Assembly: GCA_002946415.1 (NCBI GenBank)
Contig: NJPS01000029.1
Location: 1 to 64,000 of the forward strand
Source of the DNA: Rutstroemia sp. NJR-2017a BVV2
Lineage: Eukaryota; Ascomycota; Leotiomycetes; Helotiales; Rutstroemiaceae
Reading direction: 5' to 3'
DNA length: 64,000 nucleotides
In this document: positions 1 through 11,847 of the stretch, in pieces
How the letters are laid out: each line of letters starts with the position of its first letter
Position numbering within the stretch: the first letter of the stretch is position 1
The notes under the pieces: generated by a model
The model's input: the letters and a program-made list of their open reading frames with translations, nothing else
Databases searched by the model: none
What the model was told of the DNA's origin: nothing
Program-made: the position numbers and the translations under genes

Positions 1-198
1 GCACTTATTATGTACCATAAATAAGCCATTGTACGGCCAGTTAGTTGTAGAGAAATAAGACGATTTTACCCATTGACATAAGCTGGCCATTGTGCGCTCA
101 GCCTAGTGTCCCGGGTAAACGTCGGCACAAGTTCACGTGACCTTATTGGATCTTCCCCCTTTTGAGCATATTACTTTTATTAGAAGGTCCAACCAACA
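1..198. mobile_element. 3' part of an LTR-like element, not mutated by RIP
   Basis: This GC-normal stretch ends with a TCCAACCAACA-type end at 198, after which the sequence drops abruptly to AT-rich. A colinear, gap-free copy lies at 22927-23124, where nearly every difference is C to T or G to A. The terminal CCAACA resembles Ty1/copia-type LTR ends such as the solo LTR at 11260-11583. The other end lies outside the window, so the element type is inferred. Confidence 0.6.
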
Positions 199-1971
199 AG
201 TTATCTATTTCTCTAATTAATATCAGTTTAATAAAAGTAATTAACTAGAAATTTATTATTATCTAGTTATATTTCGAAATTGATAAAATAGTTGAAAATA
301 TAAAATAGATTAACTAGCTATTTAAAATAATAATAAATATAATCTAGAAATATATAATATTTAGCAAATTATTATTATCCTAAGATAATATACTAAAATC
401 TAAAACAAATAATTAAGAAGAAGATAAATAATTATATATAACTATCAATTATAAAATTAATTAAAATATAATATATAATTTCTTAGTTATAAATACTATT
501 ATAATCTTTAACTTATAAAGAAAATTTCAAATATTTAAAAATAGGTTTTAGAATAGAAAAAAGATATTTAAAGAAAGATATATCGATAAATATAAAACTA
601 TTTATTTCTAAATTAATAATAGTTTTAGATAAGAAAAAGAAGTTATTCTTTATTAAAGTATATAAGAATATTATATATTTTTCTTCTATTAAAGTAGTAA
701 AATCCAAATATCTTATATCTCTTAGTTTATCTAGAAAAAAGTCTTTAACTAAATAGTATCTTTTATCTAAATTATCTTTTATTTTTATATAAAAGTAACT
801 ACTTTAGTTTTTATTATAAGATTTTATTTCTTAATAATATTAATATAATTTTCTTTAACAAACTCTTCTATTTCTATTTCTCTAACTATATAAAGAATAT
901 AAGATCTAGTTCTATTTATATTACTAATATAGAATAATATAATAATACTATAGTTATAAACTAAAGTAGAAAAGAAAGTAACTAAGAAATAATAAAAGAT
1001 ATTAGTAGATAATATAAAAGTTGTATTATAAGTTATAAATATAGATATTTATAATTATCGAATTTGGATTAAGAGTTTTTAGCAATTTGAAATATATATA
1101 GATCTAAAGATCCTTTATATAGAAATAATAGAAATAATTTTCGAAGTAGATAGATTAATTAGTTTGATATTATCTTTATTCAATTCTAATTATTAGTAAA
1201 CTTTAATATCTTTTTAAAGATTAGAACTTATCATTCTATTTATATCTAATATATAATAATAGAAATCGATAATCTTATTAATAAAATTATAATATATAAT
1301 AATCTAATTGGTAATCTTAATAATAATTATAAGAAGTCGGAACTAATAGTAGAATTTGGAGAAGATAAATTTGTTTATAATTAGAATATAGTATTAATCT
1401 ATTATTCTTTCTATTTCAGAAATATCTATTAAAAATCTGGAAACTTCTATAATCAGTTTATTAATAGTTAAAGATAACTATTATAGATATAAGTTTTCTA
1501 GGAATTCTAAAGTTATCTTTTCTACTTAATCAAATATATATTAATATCTTAGATTCTTGCTAAATAGAATTTGTTTATATATAGAAAAGTAATTAAGAAT
1601 TATTATCTTCTATAAAGAAGTTTTGAATAACTTATTATTAGATAATTTATTAATTATATTTATTATTTTCGAGATTTATAAATATATAGAAGATATTATT
1701 AAGTTATATATTATAAAATATTAAGAAGCTAATAATACTAATCTCTATCGAAAGTAGATAATAAATAGAGATATAAAATTATTTTCCTTAATTATTAAGA
1801 ATAGAATACTAGCTAATCTTTGTTATTTAAGTTAATCGAATTATTTTTTTAATTATTATAAAAGATCTTTATTATATAGTTTCAGTTCGATATATTTAAT
1901 AATAAGTTATTTAAGTTTATTAAGATAATTTCCAGATCTTTTATCTATAATTCAAGAGATAATAATATTAG

Positions 1972-3060
1972 ATTCTGAACTTTATATCTTTTATTAAAAA
2001 AGAGTTCTATTCTAATCTCGATTATTATTATTATCGTTTATACTAGTTCCTTCTTGGATATCAATATACTATCTAGAAGATAGGATATTATTAATAATAG
2101 AATAGATATTAATTGAATATTTAGAAAATATTCTGTTTATCATTATTATTATTACTAAATAGAAGATATATTATAAAAGTTATTAGTAATTATTATATAT
2201 TGAGGATCTCTCGAAATAGATTTATTCTTACTATTTAATAATTAAGATAATCAGAAACAAAAAAGGATAAATTAATTAATATTATTTGGATAATTATTAG
2301 TCGGCTAGCAAAATTGTAAATTATTAATAATATAATAAATCTTCAATAATAAAGTAGATTTAGTTTTAAAATTAATAATTAAAGAATTAAGAGAATTTAA
2401 AAACTCGAAGAGTTTAAATACAAGAAGTTAGTTTAAACTAGCTAAATATTATAATAGCTTAGACTAAGAATTTGATTAAATAGAGAATATAACTATATAT
2501 ATCTTAAATAGGAAATATAACTAAATATATAGAGTTTATTATAGATTATTAATATTCTTATTAATATTCTTATTAATAATTTAAAGAATAATAATATAAA
2601 ATATTAAATTTTATATCTTTTGTTAAAACAAAATTCTATTTTGATTTCTATTATTATTATTATTATCTATATTAGTTCTTTCTTAAATATTAATATATTA
2701 TCTAAAAGATAAGATATTATTATTATTAAATAAAGGATATATTATAAAAATTATTAGTAATTATTATATATAGAGAATCTTTTAAAATAAATTTATTTTT
2801 ATTATTTAATAATTAAAATATATAGAAATAAAGAAGAATAAATTATTAATAATATAATAAATCTTCAATAATAAAGTAGATTTAGTTTTGGAATTAATAA
2901 TTAAAAAATTAAAAAAGTTTTAAAACTCGAGAAATTTAAATATAGGAAATTGATTATATATAAAATATATAATATACTAATATTATAATAATTTAGATAA
3001 GAAATTTAACTAAATAAATATTAAATAAAAAACTAACTTTGAATTATTTTTATAAAGTTT
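1972..3060 (+). repeat. two direct copies of a RIP-decayed repeat
   Basis: Bases about 1972-2560 and about 2605-3060 are colinear diverged copies. Shared landmarks are AATAATATAATAAATCTTCA at 2316 and 2843, and a TTATATCTTTT(A/G)TTAAAA block near 1982 and 2612. A third, more decayed partial copy lies at about 4196-4380. The spacing and internal A/T runs suggest LTR fragments of one family, but no coding segment or target-site duplication is visible. Confidence 0.5.
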
Positions 3061-5769
3061 ATTATAATTTTCTTAAATTAACTTTTTTGATTTCTTTTTT
3101 AAATTGATAATCTTTATAAAAGAAATTTAAAATATAAAATAATATCTAAATAATAAAATTCTAAAATTATTAATATCTAAATTCTAAATTTATAAATTAT
3201 TTATAATATTTCTATAATTATATAAAAATTTTTATCTAAATTAGTAATTTTTATAATATTAATTAGTTAATTAGTTTTTATAATATTATTATAATTAATT
3301 TACTTTCTTTTATAAAATTTTTATATAAATATTATTATTAATTAGTATTTATATATTAGAATTATCTAATATAATATAATTTATAAAATAGATATTGATA
3401 TAATTCTCGAATTAAATTATAATTTAATTATATAATTGAAATTGATTAATAAATTAAAATTAAAAAATGTTTTTAAAATATATAATATAAATTTCTGATT
3501 AAGTAATATATAAAGATATAGATTAAAATAGATTTTCTAAAAAAAGATTTTTAATATTTATTATAAAAAGCTAAAAAATAATTATTTTAATTAATATATT
3601 TTCTAATATAAAAATAAAAAAATAAATAATTTTTTTCTTTAAATTATAATAATAACTTTTATAATTTTCATTATTTACTTTAACTTTAAAATTAAAATAA
3701 TATATTCTAAATATAAAAAGTATTTTTAAAGAAATTTAAATTATTATTGAAATTAGTTAGAATTTAAAATTAAAATAGAGATTAGAGTTTTGAATTTTAA
3801 TATTTAAATTTTCTAAAGTTTTCAAAATTCTTTTTTAATTGATTTATAAATAATATTCCAAAATAGTAATAATAAAATAACTTATTAAAATTATTTAAAT
3901 TATATTTATTATAAATATCTTTTATTTATCAATTCTATATTCTATATATAATCAACTTTCTATATATAAATTCTTTAAATTTATTATTTTTTAATTTTCT
4001 AATTATTAATTTTAAAGATTGAAATTAATTCTTTTAATTAATTATTTTATTTTTTCAAATAATATTTAAATTATTATTACTTTATTAAAATCTAAAAATT
4101 ATTAATTAAATTAAACTTTTTTTTTTATATATTATTTAATATTTGGAAATATATTTATTATAATTTAATCTATATTATTTATAATTAATATATTATAATA
4201 AATTCTTAATAATAGAAAAAATTAACTTTTAAAATTAATAATTAAAAAATTTAAATATAGAAATTATTTATATATAAATAACATATTATATTAAAAATAA
4301 CTTAATATTATAATATTTCAAATAAAGAATATAACTAAATAAATATAAAGTTTGTTATATATATAATATTATTAATTTATAATAAAATATAGAATAAATA
4401 GAAACTTTATATAAAATAAATAAAAATTAATTTTTGTTTTTATAATAAACTATATTCAAAATATTTATATAAATAATTATAGAAATAACTATCAAAGTAA
4501 TTATATTATTAATACTTTATTTAAAATTATAAATTAATAATATTTTATATTATATTTTAGATCGCGATAAATTAAAGTTAATAAAACTAATTAAATATAT
4601 AATTTATCTATAATCTCTTTGAAAAATAAATAATATAACAATTATTATTTAATATATAAATTCTATTTCAATAAGTTAGTTATTAAATAGAAATCAATTA
4701 TTAATTAATTGATTTGATTAATATTTTCTTTACTTTAACTAGTTTGTATATAAAATACTAATTATAAAGGAAACTCACTTTTTAAATATATTAAAAGAAA
4801 TCTCTCTAGATAGAAACCTTCAAATATCTTTTCTATTTTTGATCTATCCTCTATTTTTGATATATACTTTACTTTATAAGATATTATCTAGTTCACTTTC
4901 TACTTTCTCTTAACTCTCTTTTCTTAGCTCTCAATCTTTTCTCTCGATCATTTGAAAATACTAGCTAGTATTACTTATTTGGAGAACTGCTAGTAAATAG
5001 ATATTTAACTACTATAATTTTTATATAGATAGAAGTGATTCTCTATATCCTCTAATCATTTTTTAGAAAGAAAAATATACTTATTTTTAAACTATAAGAA
5101 ACAAAGCTATAAGATGAAACTAAAATAAGCAATCTTAATTAAAGAGTTAGAGATTCGAACTTTACTATAGTCTACTTCCTACTTTACTAATATTCGGACT
5201 CTATCTATCTACTAGTTAATCAAGATAAGATTTATATATCTAAGTATATCTATCAATATATCTACCCCCCGAAATCAATTATTAAATTTAAATTAAAGTA
5301 AAGTTAGAATTATAAAGAAATTTGAAATTTTTCATCTTTATTAAAATTAATTTTTTTTTTATTCTAGATATTATTTCTAAATCAAAAATTAATATATTCT
5401 TCTTTTAGAAAATATATTAAAAATTAAGATTTTATTATCTTTAATTCAAGAATTAATATATTTATTTTTTTAAAATATAATTAAAAAATATAATAAATAA
5501 CTTCTATTTATATTAAAAACTAATAATTATATAATATTTATTAAAATTTATAAATAGATATATTAGTTAATATTAATTAGATATAAATCAAAACTTTTAA
5601 AAAAAAATAGAAAATAAAAAAAGAAAAAGAAATAAAATCAAATAAAAAAAGAAATAATATTTCGAGAAAAAAGAAAATAGTTTTAATTTAGTAAATAATT
5701 TTTCTCTCTTTAATTATCTAATATAATTAAAAAAACTTTATATAATATTAAATTCTATAAATATAGAAA

Positions 5770-5890
5770 TCAAATAAATAAATATATAATTTCTTTCTAT
5801 ATATAAATTCTTCGAACTTTAAAACTTTTTTAGTTTTTTAATTATTAATTTTAAAGTTTTATTTAATCTATTATTAAAGATTTATTATAG
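5770..5890 (-). repeat. inverted fragment of the 2.0-3.0 kb repeat
   Basis: The reverse complement of this stretch matches the block starting at 2316/2843 (AATAAATCTTCAATAATAAAG-like, then the tract of AATTAATAATTAAA). A similar inverted match is at about 3955-4040. The family is therefore present in both orientations within 4 kb. Confidence 0.4.
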
Positions 5891-6117
5891 TTTTATTAAA
5901 ATAATTTTAATTAATTTATATTTAATTTATAAAAAAAAAAAATTATTATTTATTTTGGAATAATAAATTAGAAATAATATTAAAGAAAGAAAAATATAGA
6001 GATAAAATAAAATATATAGTTATTTATATAAATAATAAAAAGTAAATATAATTTCATATTTTATATAATATTTATTTAATTGTTACTTCAATAACTTTCT
6101 GAATCAAAACTTTTAAA

Positions 6118-7344
6118 TCAAATAGAACTAAATAATAATTTCACTATCTGCTGAAGAATATACATTCCTAGAGCCCCAAGAGCTATATATAACCATATAG
6201 AAGTTTGAACCTGCGGGATGTTGCCTCTTGGGTGTTGATCAAGTGCGACCACATCGACCGTATTGACCGCGTTGGCTCTGATCTCATTTTCCTCTCCCTT
6301 TGTCTTCCTAACTTTCTCCTCGTTCTTTTGCTTTTTCTGCTCTTCGATCTCCCGCGTCTTGTCTTCTGCTTCTTGCTTCCTTTTCTCTTCGGCTTCTTCC
6401 TTCGCCCTCTTCCTCTCCTGCCTCTCCTTCTTCAGATCCTCCCAGCTTGAAGACAGGCTCATGTACATGATTTCCTCGAGGTTCGTGGTGTGGAGATTGT
6501 TCTTGTCGATGATAAAATCACCGCTTTCGCTAGAGTGGTCGGGGTGGTAGTTCACTGCTTCGTCGCCCGAAGTTTTCGTCGATGCGAAGTCTTTGACTTC
6601 TTCCTTAATGCCAGACAAGAAACCGGGCACGTTCAAAGATCCCTTGTCAACCACAATTTCTATGGTGCTCTTGAAGGTTTGCTCTGGCCTTGGTTTTGGG
6701 TTTCTTCCCACTTCAACGGGGCGCCGTAGCAATACCGCAGCTTGAAGCATTGTGCAGATTCCTTGTTTGTGTTTTGGATTTTCCTTGAGTATCCATCTGA
6801 CGGAGTTGGGTCCGCCATTGTTCTTTTGCCCCTCGTATCGACTTGTACCACTGACTGAGGTGTGATATACCAGATCCTTACTTTGTTTGTCTGTATAACT
6901 TGGTGTGATGCTGAGGTTGGCTGGACCGTGGCTGGCACCGATAGTGCCTGTTACTCCAGTCGTTCTCTCGAGTTTCAGCGCAATAGGGTCAGAGGCCCAA
7001 CCTGCATCTGGCGCGATTCTTACGACGTTAATATCGATCGCCAGGTCATCGCTTGTGAAAGTCCAGTTTATCTGAGCATACTTGAAGCGCCTGTTCTTCG
7101 GTGGTATGAATCGAAAGCTGACAACCATCAGCGTTGCGTCCCCATCGCCGCCGTCCTTCCATTGTCCGTGTGCCACTTCTAATAATGTTGCTGACACCGT
7201 GAAGTCTTCTCCTTTGCTGCTCAGTGTCGCGCGATTCAGCTCGCCAAGCTTGTTGGTCAAGTCAACTCGATAGAAGCCGCCATTTTCTCCCCCTCCATTG
7301 AGACGGAAAGTTACGTGGCTATAGGCGTCAGACTCGAACTCCAT
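6118..7344 (-). CDS. hypothetical protein, coiled coil and C-terminal membrane anchor
   Basis: Single open frame of 408 residues; the ATG is at 7344-7342 and the TGA at 6120-6118. Residues about 1-270 look like a globular, beta-rich region (many alternating hydrophobic strands, no signal peptide) with no motif I can name. Residues about 300-360 are a highly charged Glu/Lys/Arg segment that should form a coiled coil. The last about 25 residues are hydrophobic (IWLYIALGALGMYILQQIV), so I infer a tail-anchored protein facing the cytosol. It is divergent from the ankyrin-subtilase gene and shares a 463-bp intergenic region with it, which suggests co-regulation. A TTTGCAG acceptor-like site upstream (minus strand, near 7442-7450) hints at a 5' UTR intron. 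The 3' end sits at the RIP boundary and its last codons are A/T-rich, so some C-terminal residues may be changed by RIP leakage. Function unknown. Confidence 0.75.
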   Translation of the reverse strand: MEFESDAYSHVTFRLNGGGENGGFYRVDLTNKLGELNRATLSSKGEDFTVSATLLEVAHGQWKDGGDGDATLMVVSFRFIPPKNRRFKYAQINWTFTSDDLAIDINVVRIAPDAGWASDPIALKLERTTGVTGTIGASHGPANLSITPSYTDKQSKDLVYHTSVSGTSRYEGQKNNGGPNSVRWILKENPKHKQGICTMLQAAVLLRRPVEVGRNPKPRPEQTFKSTIEIVVDKGSLNVPGFLSGIKEEVKDFASTKTSGDEAVNYHPDHSSESGDFIIDKNNLHTTNLEEIMYMSLSSSWEDLKKERQERKRAKEEAEEKRKQEAEDKTREIEEQKKQKNEEKVRKTKGEENEIRANAVNTVDVVALDQHPRGNIPQVQTSIWLYIALGALGMYILQQIVKLLFSSI

Positions 7345-7807
7345 AGTGACGAGAGTTCTTGCAGCAATTTTTCCTGAGATGTGAGATAAGATGAGAAAGC
7401 CTGGAGCTCGTGCAGTTGTCTCGGTGAAGTAGAAGTCAGCCTACTGCAAAGATAAGAGAAAGGCTGATTATTGAATGTCCCGTCAAGTCTCGTGCGACAG
7501 ACGGCAAACAGAAGAGAATGCGTAAGTACACCAATCTGGTATATACTAGAGTTCGATATAGGGGGGGTCAGATTGGAAGAACACCGAAACAACATTGATG
7601 GCAACTTTTCGCGAGGGCCCAACCTGGGTGGCTTGATGCCAAGGCTAGCTGAAGCAGGGGAGTCTCGGCACACGCCTCTTCCAGACATGTATGCATACAT
7701 GCATGCGTGGAATCTCTTCAGCAATCTTCCTGGCGTTTATTTCTTCGATTTCTATGCTTTCTACACGCAAATAATTGCAATCCTACTCCTCTCGTCAAGT
7801 CGGCAAC
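7345..7807. promoter_or_regulatory. divergent intergenic region between the two head-to-head genes
   Basis: 463 bp lie between the ATG at 7344 (minus) and the ATG at 7808 (plus). The region contains a G-run (7561-7567), the alternating ATGTATGCATACATGCATGC stretch at about 7687-7706, and CT-rich tracts before the plus-strand ATG. I see no recognisable TATA box. The head-to-head arrangement suggests shared control; this is inference. Confidence 0.45.
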
Positions 7808-10800
7808 ATGGGCTTGAGAACGACAACAGAAAAGGGATCGCTTGACGGAGCAGAGGCGAAAGGCGAGTATGAGGGAACCCATGTCGCCAATGATGGGGCT
7901 TCGGATGAGATTAACAAGAATATTCACGACTACTTACTGTCTGAACTGCAAAGGGAAGGCAAAGCGTTTTTGGAGAAATTCACAGCGCTTGCCGAACGGG
8001 TAAGAAAAGAAGAAAAGGTCACGGAGGAAGAGGCGAACATCGTCTACAGCGCATACGAGGCTCAGGATGGCCAAACCATCCTTCACCGACTTATTACTTC
8101 AGTGTCTCATAGGGCTCTTGGCCCAGAAGTTGCCGCCTGTTTTATCAGGAAGATTGTTTCGGATAAACCCTCACTCATATTGAATAATGACAATCAGGAC
8201 TTGAACGCTCTCGAGCTTGCTGGGAGCTCCCAGAATTGTTTGAGAATCATCAAAGTCATTTGTGAGCATGGGATGCTACAAGAGAGCAATGATGAACAGA
8301 TGCAGTCACTAAGTGAAAAGCCACTGACTGGCCTCGGGAAAGAAGAAGTGCAGTCCGCTAGCATTCTGGCAACAATTCCATCAGAACCCATGGATGCCCA
8401 GAACAATGTCGTGGCTATAGTTGCGGCTTCTCAAGGCCCTATCTCAACGACGACAGACGGGTCTCGAGGCAAGACTATCAAGAAAGATGGCAAAGAGTTT
8501 TCCGTCGTGATTCCCTGGCGCGACTTGACAAAAGTTGGCAAGGACACTTGTCTGCATATAGCGATTGCAAAGAGTAGGAATGAGTATGCTGACTACCTTC
8601 TTGACAAAATGCACGACATGAATGAGCACAAACATACACTCCTTCACAAGAATCAATTCGGCCTCACGCCTCTCCATCTTGCAGTCGACCACACTCGTTG
8701 CAATCGCGATCAGGTTAAGCTGGTCAAGCGAATGATTACCCTTTGCCCAGACGCTCTTGCCAGCCAAACAGCGGTTATCCCTCAGGGTTTGACTACTAAA
8801 GGAGTTCAAAAGGATTACGGCCCGTATAAGTACTTCCTTGAAACACAGGAAAAGGCCACACAAAGGCCAAGCGTCGTCGTCAATGCCCCACTCATAAAAT
8901 CGACATTTCCACAAAGGCCAGGAACAGGGTCGAATGTCCAGCAGTCTAAAGAGCTCAATGATCCTCGTGTCATCGAAGAAATGCGGACTCTCCTCAGGCT
9001 GGCCTGCATACAGTACCATGGACGGAACCGGGAAACCATCAAGAATCTGATCGGCAAGCGGGTAAGAGCTGAACAATCTTTTCAAATTTGTGTATATCCG
9101 CGAGGCTTACCATGCAAATAGGACGAAATCCACCTCAATCTCGCATCGCGGGAAGAGGTGACGCCGCAGTTCTTCAAATACATGGCGCAGCTATACTCAT
9201 TCGAGCCAATCCTTCAGTATGTTTACATACCCGATCTGCGGGTAATTGATGTTAAACCCGATGATCCGAAGCTTGTCAAAGAATCTTGGTGGAAAGGCTC
9301 AAGCCGTAAAGACTGCTTCTACATTTTCCGTTGGTTGCAATCGAAAGACGTGAAACGTATTCTGAGCGTCACTGTGGATGATGATCCTGCCAACCCTCAT
9401 AGTGATGAAGTCATCGAAAAAAGTGTCGAAGGATTCGATATTGAAACGTGGGACTGGATGAAAGTTGACATGTGTAGCGACACCATTTATGCTGCAGCGA
9501 AAAACGTTCGAGACCTCACTCTGTATTGGAGCGGGGGAAGAGCCGTTTTGAAGAGTTGGGCTGCGCCAGACGGACTGGCAAAGCTTGAGAAGGTGAGTCC
9601 GCCAGTTGTCAAGACCGGCGCTGTACTGAGTCTCAGCAGCTAGAGAAATTACGGATCATGACCCCGAGGGTAGTACTTCCATGCAATTAGATTGACATCT
9701 CCACCAGGGAGCTCGGCTAATCTTAAACAGACCTACGAATCTCCCACCAGATATGCAGAACTCAAAAGAAAGTTTGAAGAAAGTTTCAAAACGTCATGGG
9801 AGGGGATGAAGAAGGGTACTGCAGTGCCAATTCCAACATTTCCAGATCTTGCTACACGAAATCAACCCACCAAGAGGCTCTCAGACAAACAAAGGGAGGA
9901 GAAGACTCTACAGTACGTCTCTCATCCTACAAATTGGCCGCCACTAGCACGTAGGCTAATTTACCTGCCATGTAGACAAAAATGGACCACTTGCATGGAC
10001 GATTTTGTCCAAAAACTTATGTCGTATCTGAATAACCGACACGGGAATGATAAAGGGCTGGACGAGAAAGAAGAAGTCAAGATAGCCATCATTGACGATG
10101 GTGTATATCCGGATCGAGATGGCATTGGCGACCTCATTGCCAAGGATGGGAGTGATTTCTTTAATGACAGAGATGATCAAGATCAGTCGCAATGGTCAGC
10201 CCCGTACCAGTCAACCTACGGTCATGGTCATCTCATGGCTTGTCTGATCAAACGCCTCTGCCCGAAGGTCAAGTTATATATTGCGAAGCTTGATGAGGTA
10301 TGGAGCGAGGGGAAATCTCAAATCACGACTGAATCGGCTAGCAAGGTACGATGAAATCTCTTAGCTATTATTGTTAAGCCACTGTTGAATTATTTGCTCT
10401 ATAGGCCATCGAATGGGCGACATCAAAGAAGGTCGATATTATCTCCATGAGTTGGACCATTGAAACTCCTGCGGAGGATTGGAAAGGAAAACTGGAAGCG
10501 GCTGTCAAAGAAGCTCTCAAACAGGAAATCTTGCTCTTCTGTGCATCTGACGACCAAGGGAACTTAACCAATATGCCGTATCCAGCGTACATCGACAAAA
10601 GGATCTTTTGGATCGGTCCGGCCACGGCGCTTGGAAAGCCACCGGACAATGCACAGCAAGGCGCCATGTTTCTCGCTCCTGGGCAAGAAGGGGATATTGC
10701 AAGAGAGGACCCAAACGCAAGAAAACCTCGAGTTGGATCCTCAATTGCGACAGCCCGAAGCGCTGGACTGGCAGCTTTGATACTCCAATGCATGTTCCTC

Positions 10801-11031
10801 GTGCCTGGTGGGTATCAGAGAAGCCAGGTGCGCAAAGAAGCATACGTGCGGAAGATGTTCGAGAGGCTCTCGAAAGGTCAGAATACAAAGTACAGATACC
10901 TGCGCGTCTGGGATGTGTTTGCTGTAGCTCCCAATAGTATGGACATGGATGATAAGGAATTAAAAGCCATCGAGCGGGTCGTTGAGCTGTTTCACAAGGA
11001 CGTCGAGGAACCGAAACTCGGGAGCAAGTGA
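7808..11031 (+). CDS. ankyrin-repeat subtilisin-like (S8) serine peptidase
   Basis: Six-exon model: 7808-9061, 9122-9592, 9640-9669, 9731-9912, 9976-10345, 10405-11031; about 977 residues. The ATG at 7808 is chosen because the upstream in-frame codon at 7775 is TTG. Introns start GTAAGA, GTGAGT, GTAGTA, GTACGT and GTACGA, end in AG, and most have CTAAT/CTTAC branch-like sites. The 63-nt fourth intron keeps the frame open if unspliced. The tiny third exon is uncertain: one intron 9593-9730 also keeps phase. Residues about 85-320 carry degenerate ankyrin repeats (DTCLHIAIA, FGLTPLHLAV). The S8 domain is C-terminal with Asp in IIDDG (about residue 686), His in GHGHLMA (about 729) and Ser in GSSIATA (about 882). 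The usual oxyanion Asn position reads FCASDDQGN, not AAGN. There is no signal peptide, so an intracellular protease is inferred. S8 domains are known among effectors linked to fungal NLRs. Confidence 0.85.
9062..9121 (+). other. intron 1 of the ankyrin-subtilase gene
   Basis: GTAAGA donor, AATAG acceptor, 60 nt, phase 0. Without removal the frame stops at 9119-9121; with removal it continues as DEIHLNLASREE. Confidence 0.8.
9913..9975 (+). other. intron 4 of the ankyrin-subtilase gene (in-frame, stop-free)
   Basis: GTACGT donor, GGCTAAT branch-like site, TGTAG acceptor, 63 nt. Being a multiple of three without stops, it is invisible to open-frame scans and would add 21 residues if retained. 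Confidence 0.7.
10346..10404 (+). other. intron 5 of the ankyrin-subtilase gene
   Basis: GTACGA donor, CTATAG acceptor, 59 nt. Splicing joins SASK to AIEWATSKKVDIISMSW, a typical subtilase stretch between the His and Ser motifs. Confidence 0.8.
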
Positions 11032-11254
11032 AGTGCAAACCGTACAATAGTTCTGTGCAACGCGTGGTTCAATACTGGTATGTAGTCCGGATGTTTGGGT
11101 GCACTGATCCAGTCAATATGCAAATTAAACAACTCGCTTTGCTTATGCGCCAGTCTATAATCCTTCCGAAAGTGACAGCTTAGCACGCGCGGACTAAAAT
11201 AAGCAACTCTTGCTCCCAGACTGGTCAATACTAATTATAGCTTCGATATTGGGG
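11032..11254. other. 3' flank of the subtilase gene
   Basis: 223 bp between the TGA and the target-site duplication of the first solo LTR. The block at about 11120-11163 (CGCTTTGCTTATGCGCCAG) resembles one at about 11738-11765 on the other side of the LTR, suggesting a small local duplication. No gene or clear terminator is visible. Confidence 0.4.
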
Positions 11255-11588
11255 GCGCGTGTTGGAACCACTAAAGTGAGGGAGGTGGGGCTGGTGCCCA
11301 CCACCTTAAACTGAACGTCGTAGTGATCGATTAGGCTTACAAAGCCTATGACTTCAGGCTTACGAAGCCTATAGTTCAGGCTTACGACGCCTGTGGCAAA
11401 TAGGCTTGAGAGGCCTAAGGCAATAGGCCTGAAAGGCCTATAAATATAGCTAGTCCTTCCCACTGTAGATAGCTCATTAGAACAGTTGAATCAAGCATCA
11501 GTTGCACCTATTGTTAAATCCATTTGAGCCTACAGGCACTATTCTACGTACCAACCTGCTGTGCAACATAAGCCTGTCCAACAGCGCG
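11255..11588 (+). mobile_element. solo LTR, Ty1/copia type, with GCGCG target-site duplication
   Basis: The LTR is 11260-11583 (324 bp). It starts TGTTGGA and ends TCCAACA, a perfect 7-bp inverted terminus, and is flanked by GCGCG at 11255-11259 and 11584-11588. A TATA-like CTATAAATATA lies at about 11438. Inside, 11332-11440 holds a series of short palindromes of the AGGCTTAC-N-AAGCCT type. The termini are typical of copia LTRs. It is intact and shows no RIP, as expected for a copy below the RIP length threshold. Recombination between two LTRs probably removed the internal part. Confidence 0.85.
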
Positions 11589-11847
11589 CCCCTCATTCCT
11601 ACGATTGACGCCATCCATGTATTCAGCTCAAACCATGCGCAGACCAAATCAAGCAACATGCCCGGGAGTCGGGCCTATAGCCGTGGTCAACACGGCACAC
11701 GCTATTCAGCTCAAACCCTGCAGACTAAATCAAGCAATTCTCTTTGCTGATGCGCAATCCTACTATCCTCGCCACCCCCCACCAAAACAAAATGTTTAAA
11801 TTTTTGGCTGTGGGACCAGCCAACCAATTAACATTTGAGCCAGGGGG
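11589..11847. other. intergenic spacer between two solo LTRs with a short direct repeat
   Basis: A near-duplicate of about 33 bp (ATTCAGCTCAAACC followed by GC.AGAC.AAATCAAGCAA) occurs at about 11620 and again at about 11705. No coding potential is convincing. Confidence 0.5.

Larger units (their letters stand above)
199..6117. repeat. RIP-degraded AT-rich tract without live genes
   Basis: This is almost pure A/T with very few CA or TG dinucleotides and no long open frame. The only listed short open frame (minus strand, 513-707) has the low-complexity composition expected by chance in such DNA. The tract holds decayed repeats listed separately. Around 4780-5270 the composition is a little less extreme, with a C-run near 5263-5269, but I recognise no gene there. 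I infer old transposons erased by RIP. Confidence 0.7.

Noticed and set aside
513..707. Minus-strand 64-residue open frame in the left RIP tract
   Set aside because: Composition is only F/I/L/K/Y/S as expected by chance in A/T-rich DNA; no domain.
5130..5230. tRNA-like sequence (GATTCGAAC near 5152)
   Set aside because: No cloverleaf with paired acceptor and anticodon stems can be drawn around it.
199..6117. Mitochondrial or other organellar AT-rich DNA
   Set aside because: The tract contains decayed nuclear retroelement-like repeats and paired C to T / G to A changes on both strands, and is continuous with nuclear intron-containing genes.
6205..7273. Several plus-strand open frames opposite the membrane-anchored protein gene
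   Set aside because: They are shadows of the minus-strand 408-residue frame and have biased S/F/L compositions.
7775..7807. Upstream start of the ankyrin-subtilase frame at 7775
   Set aside because: The codon is TTG, not ATG; the first in-frame ATG is at 7808.
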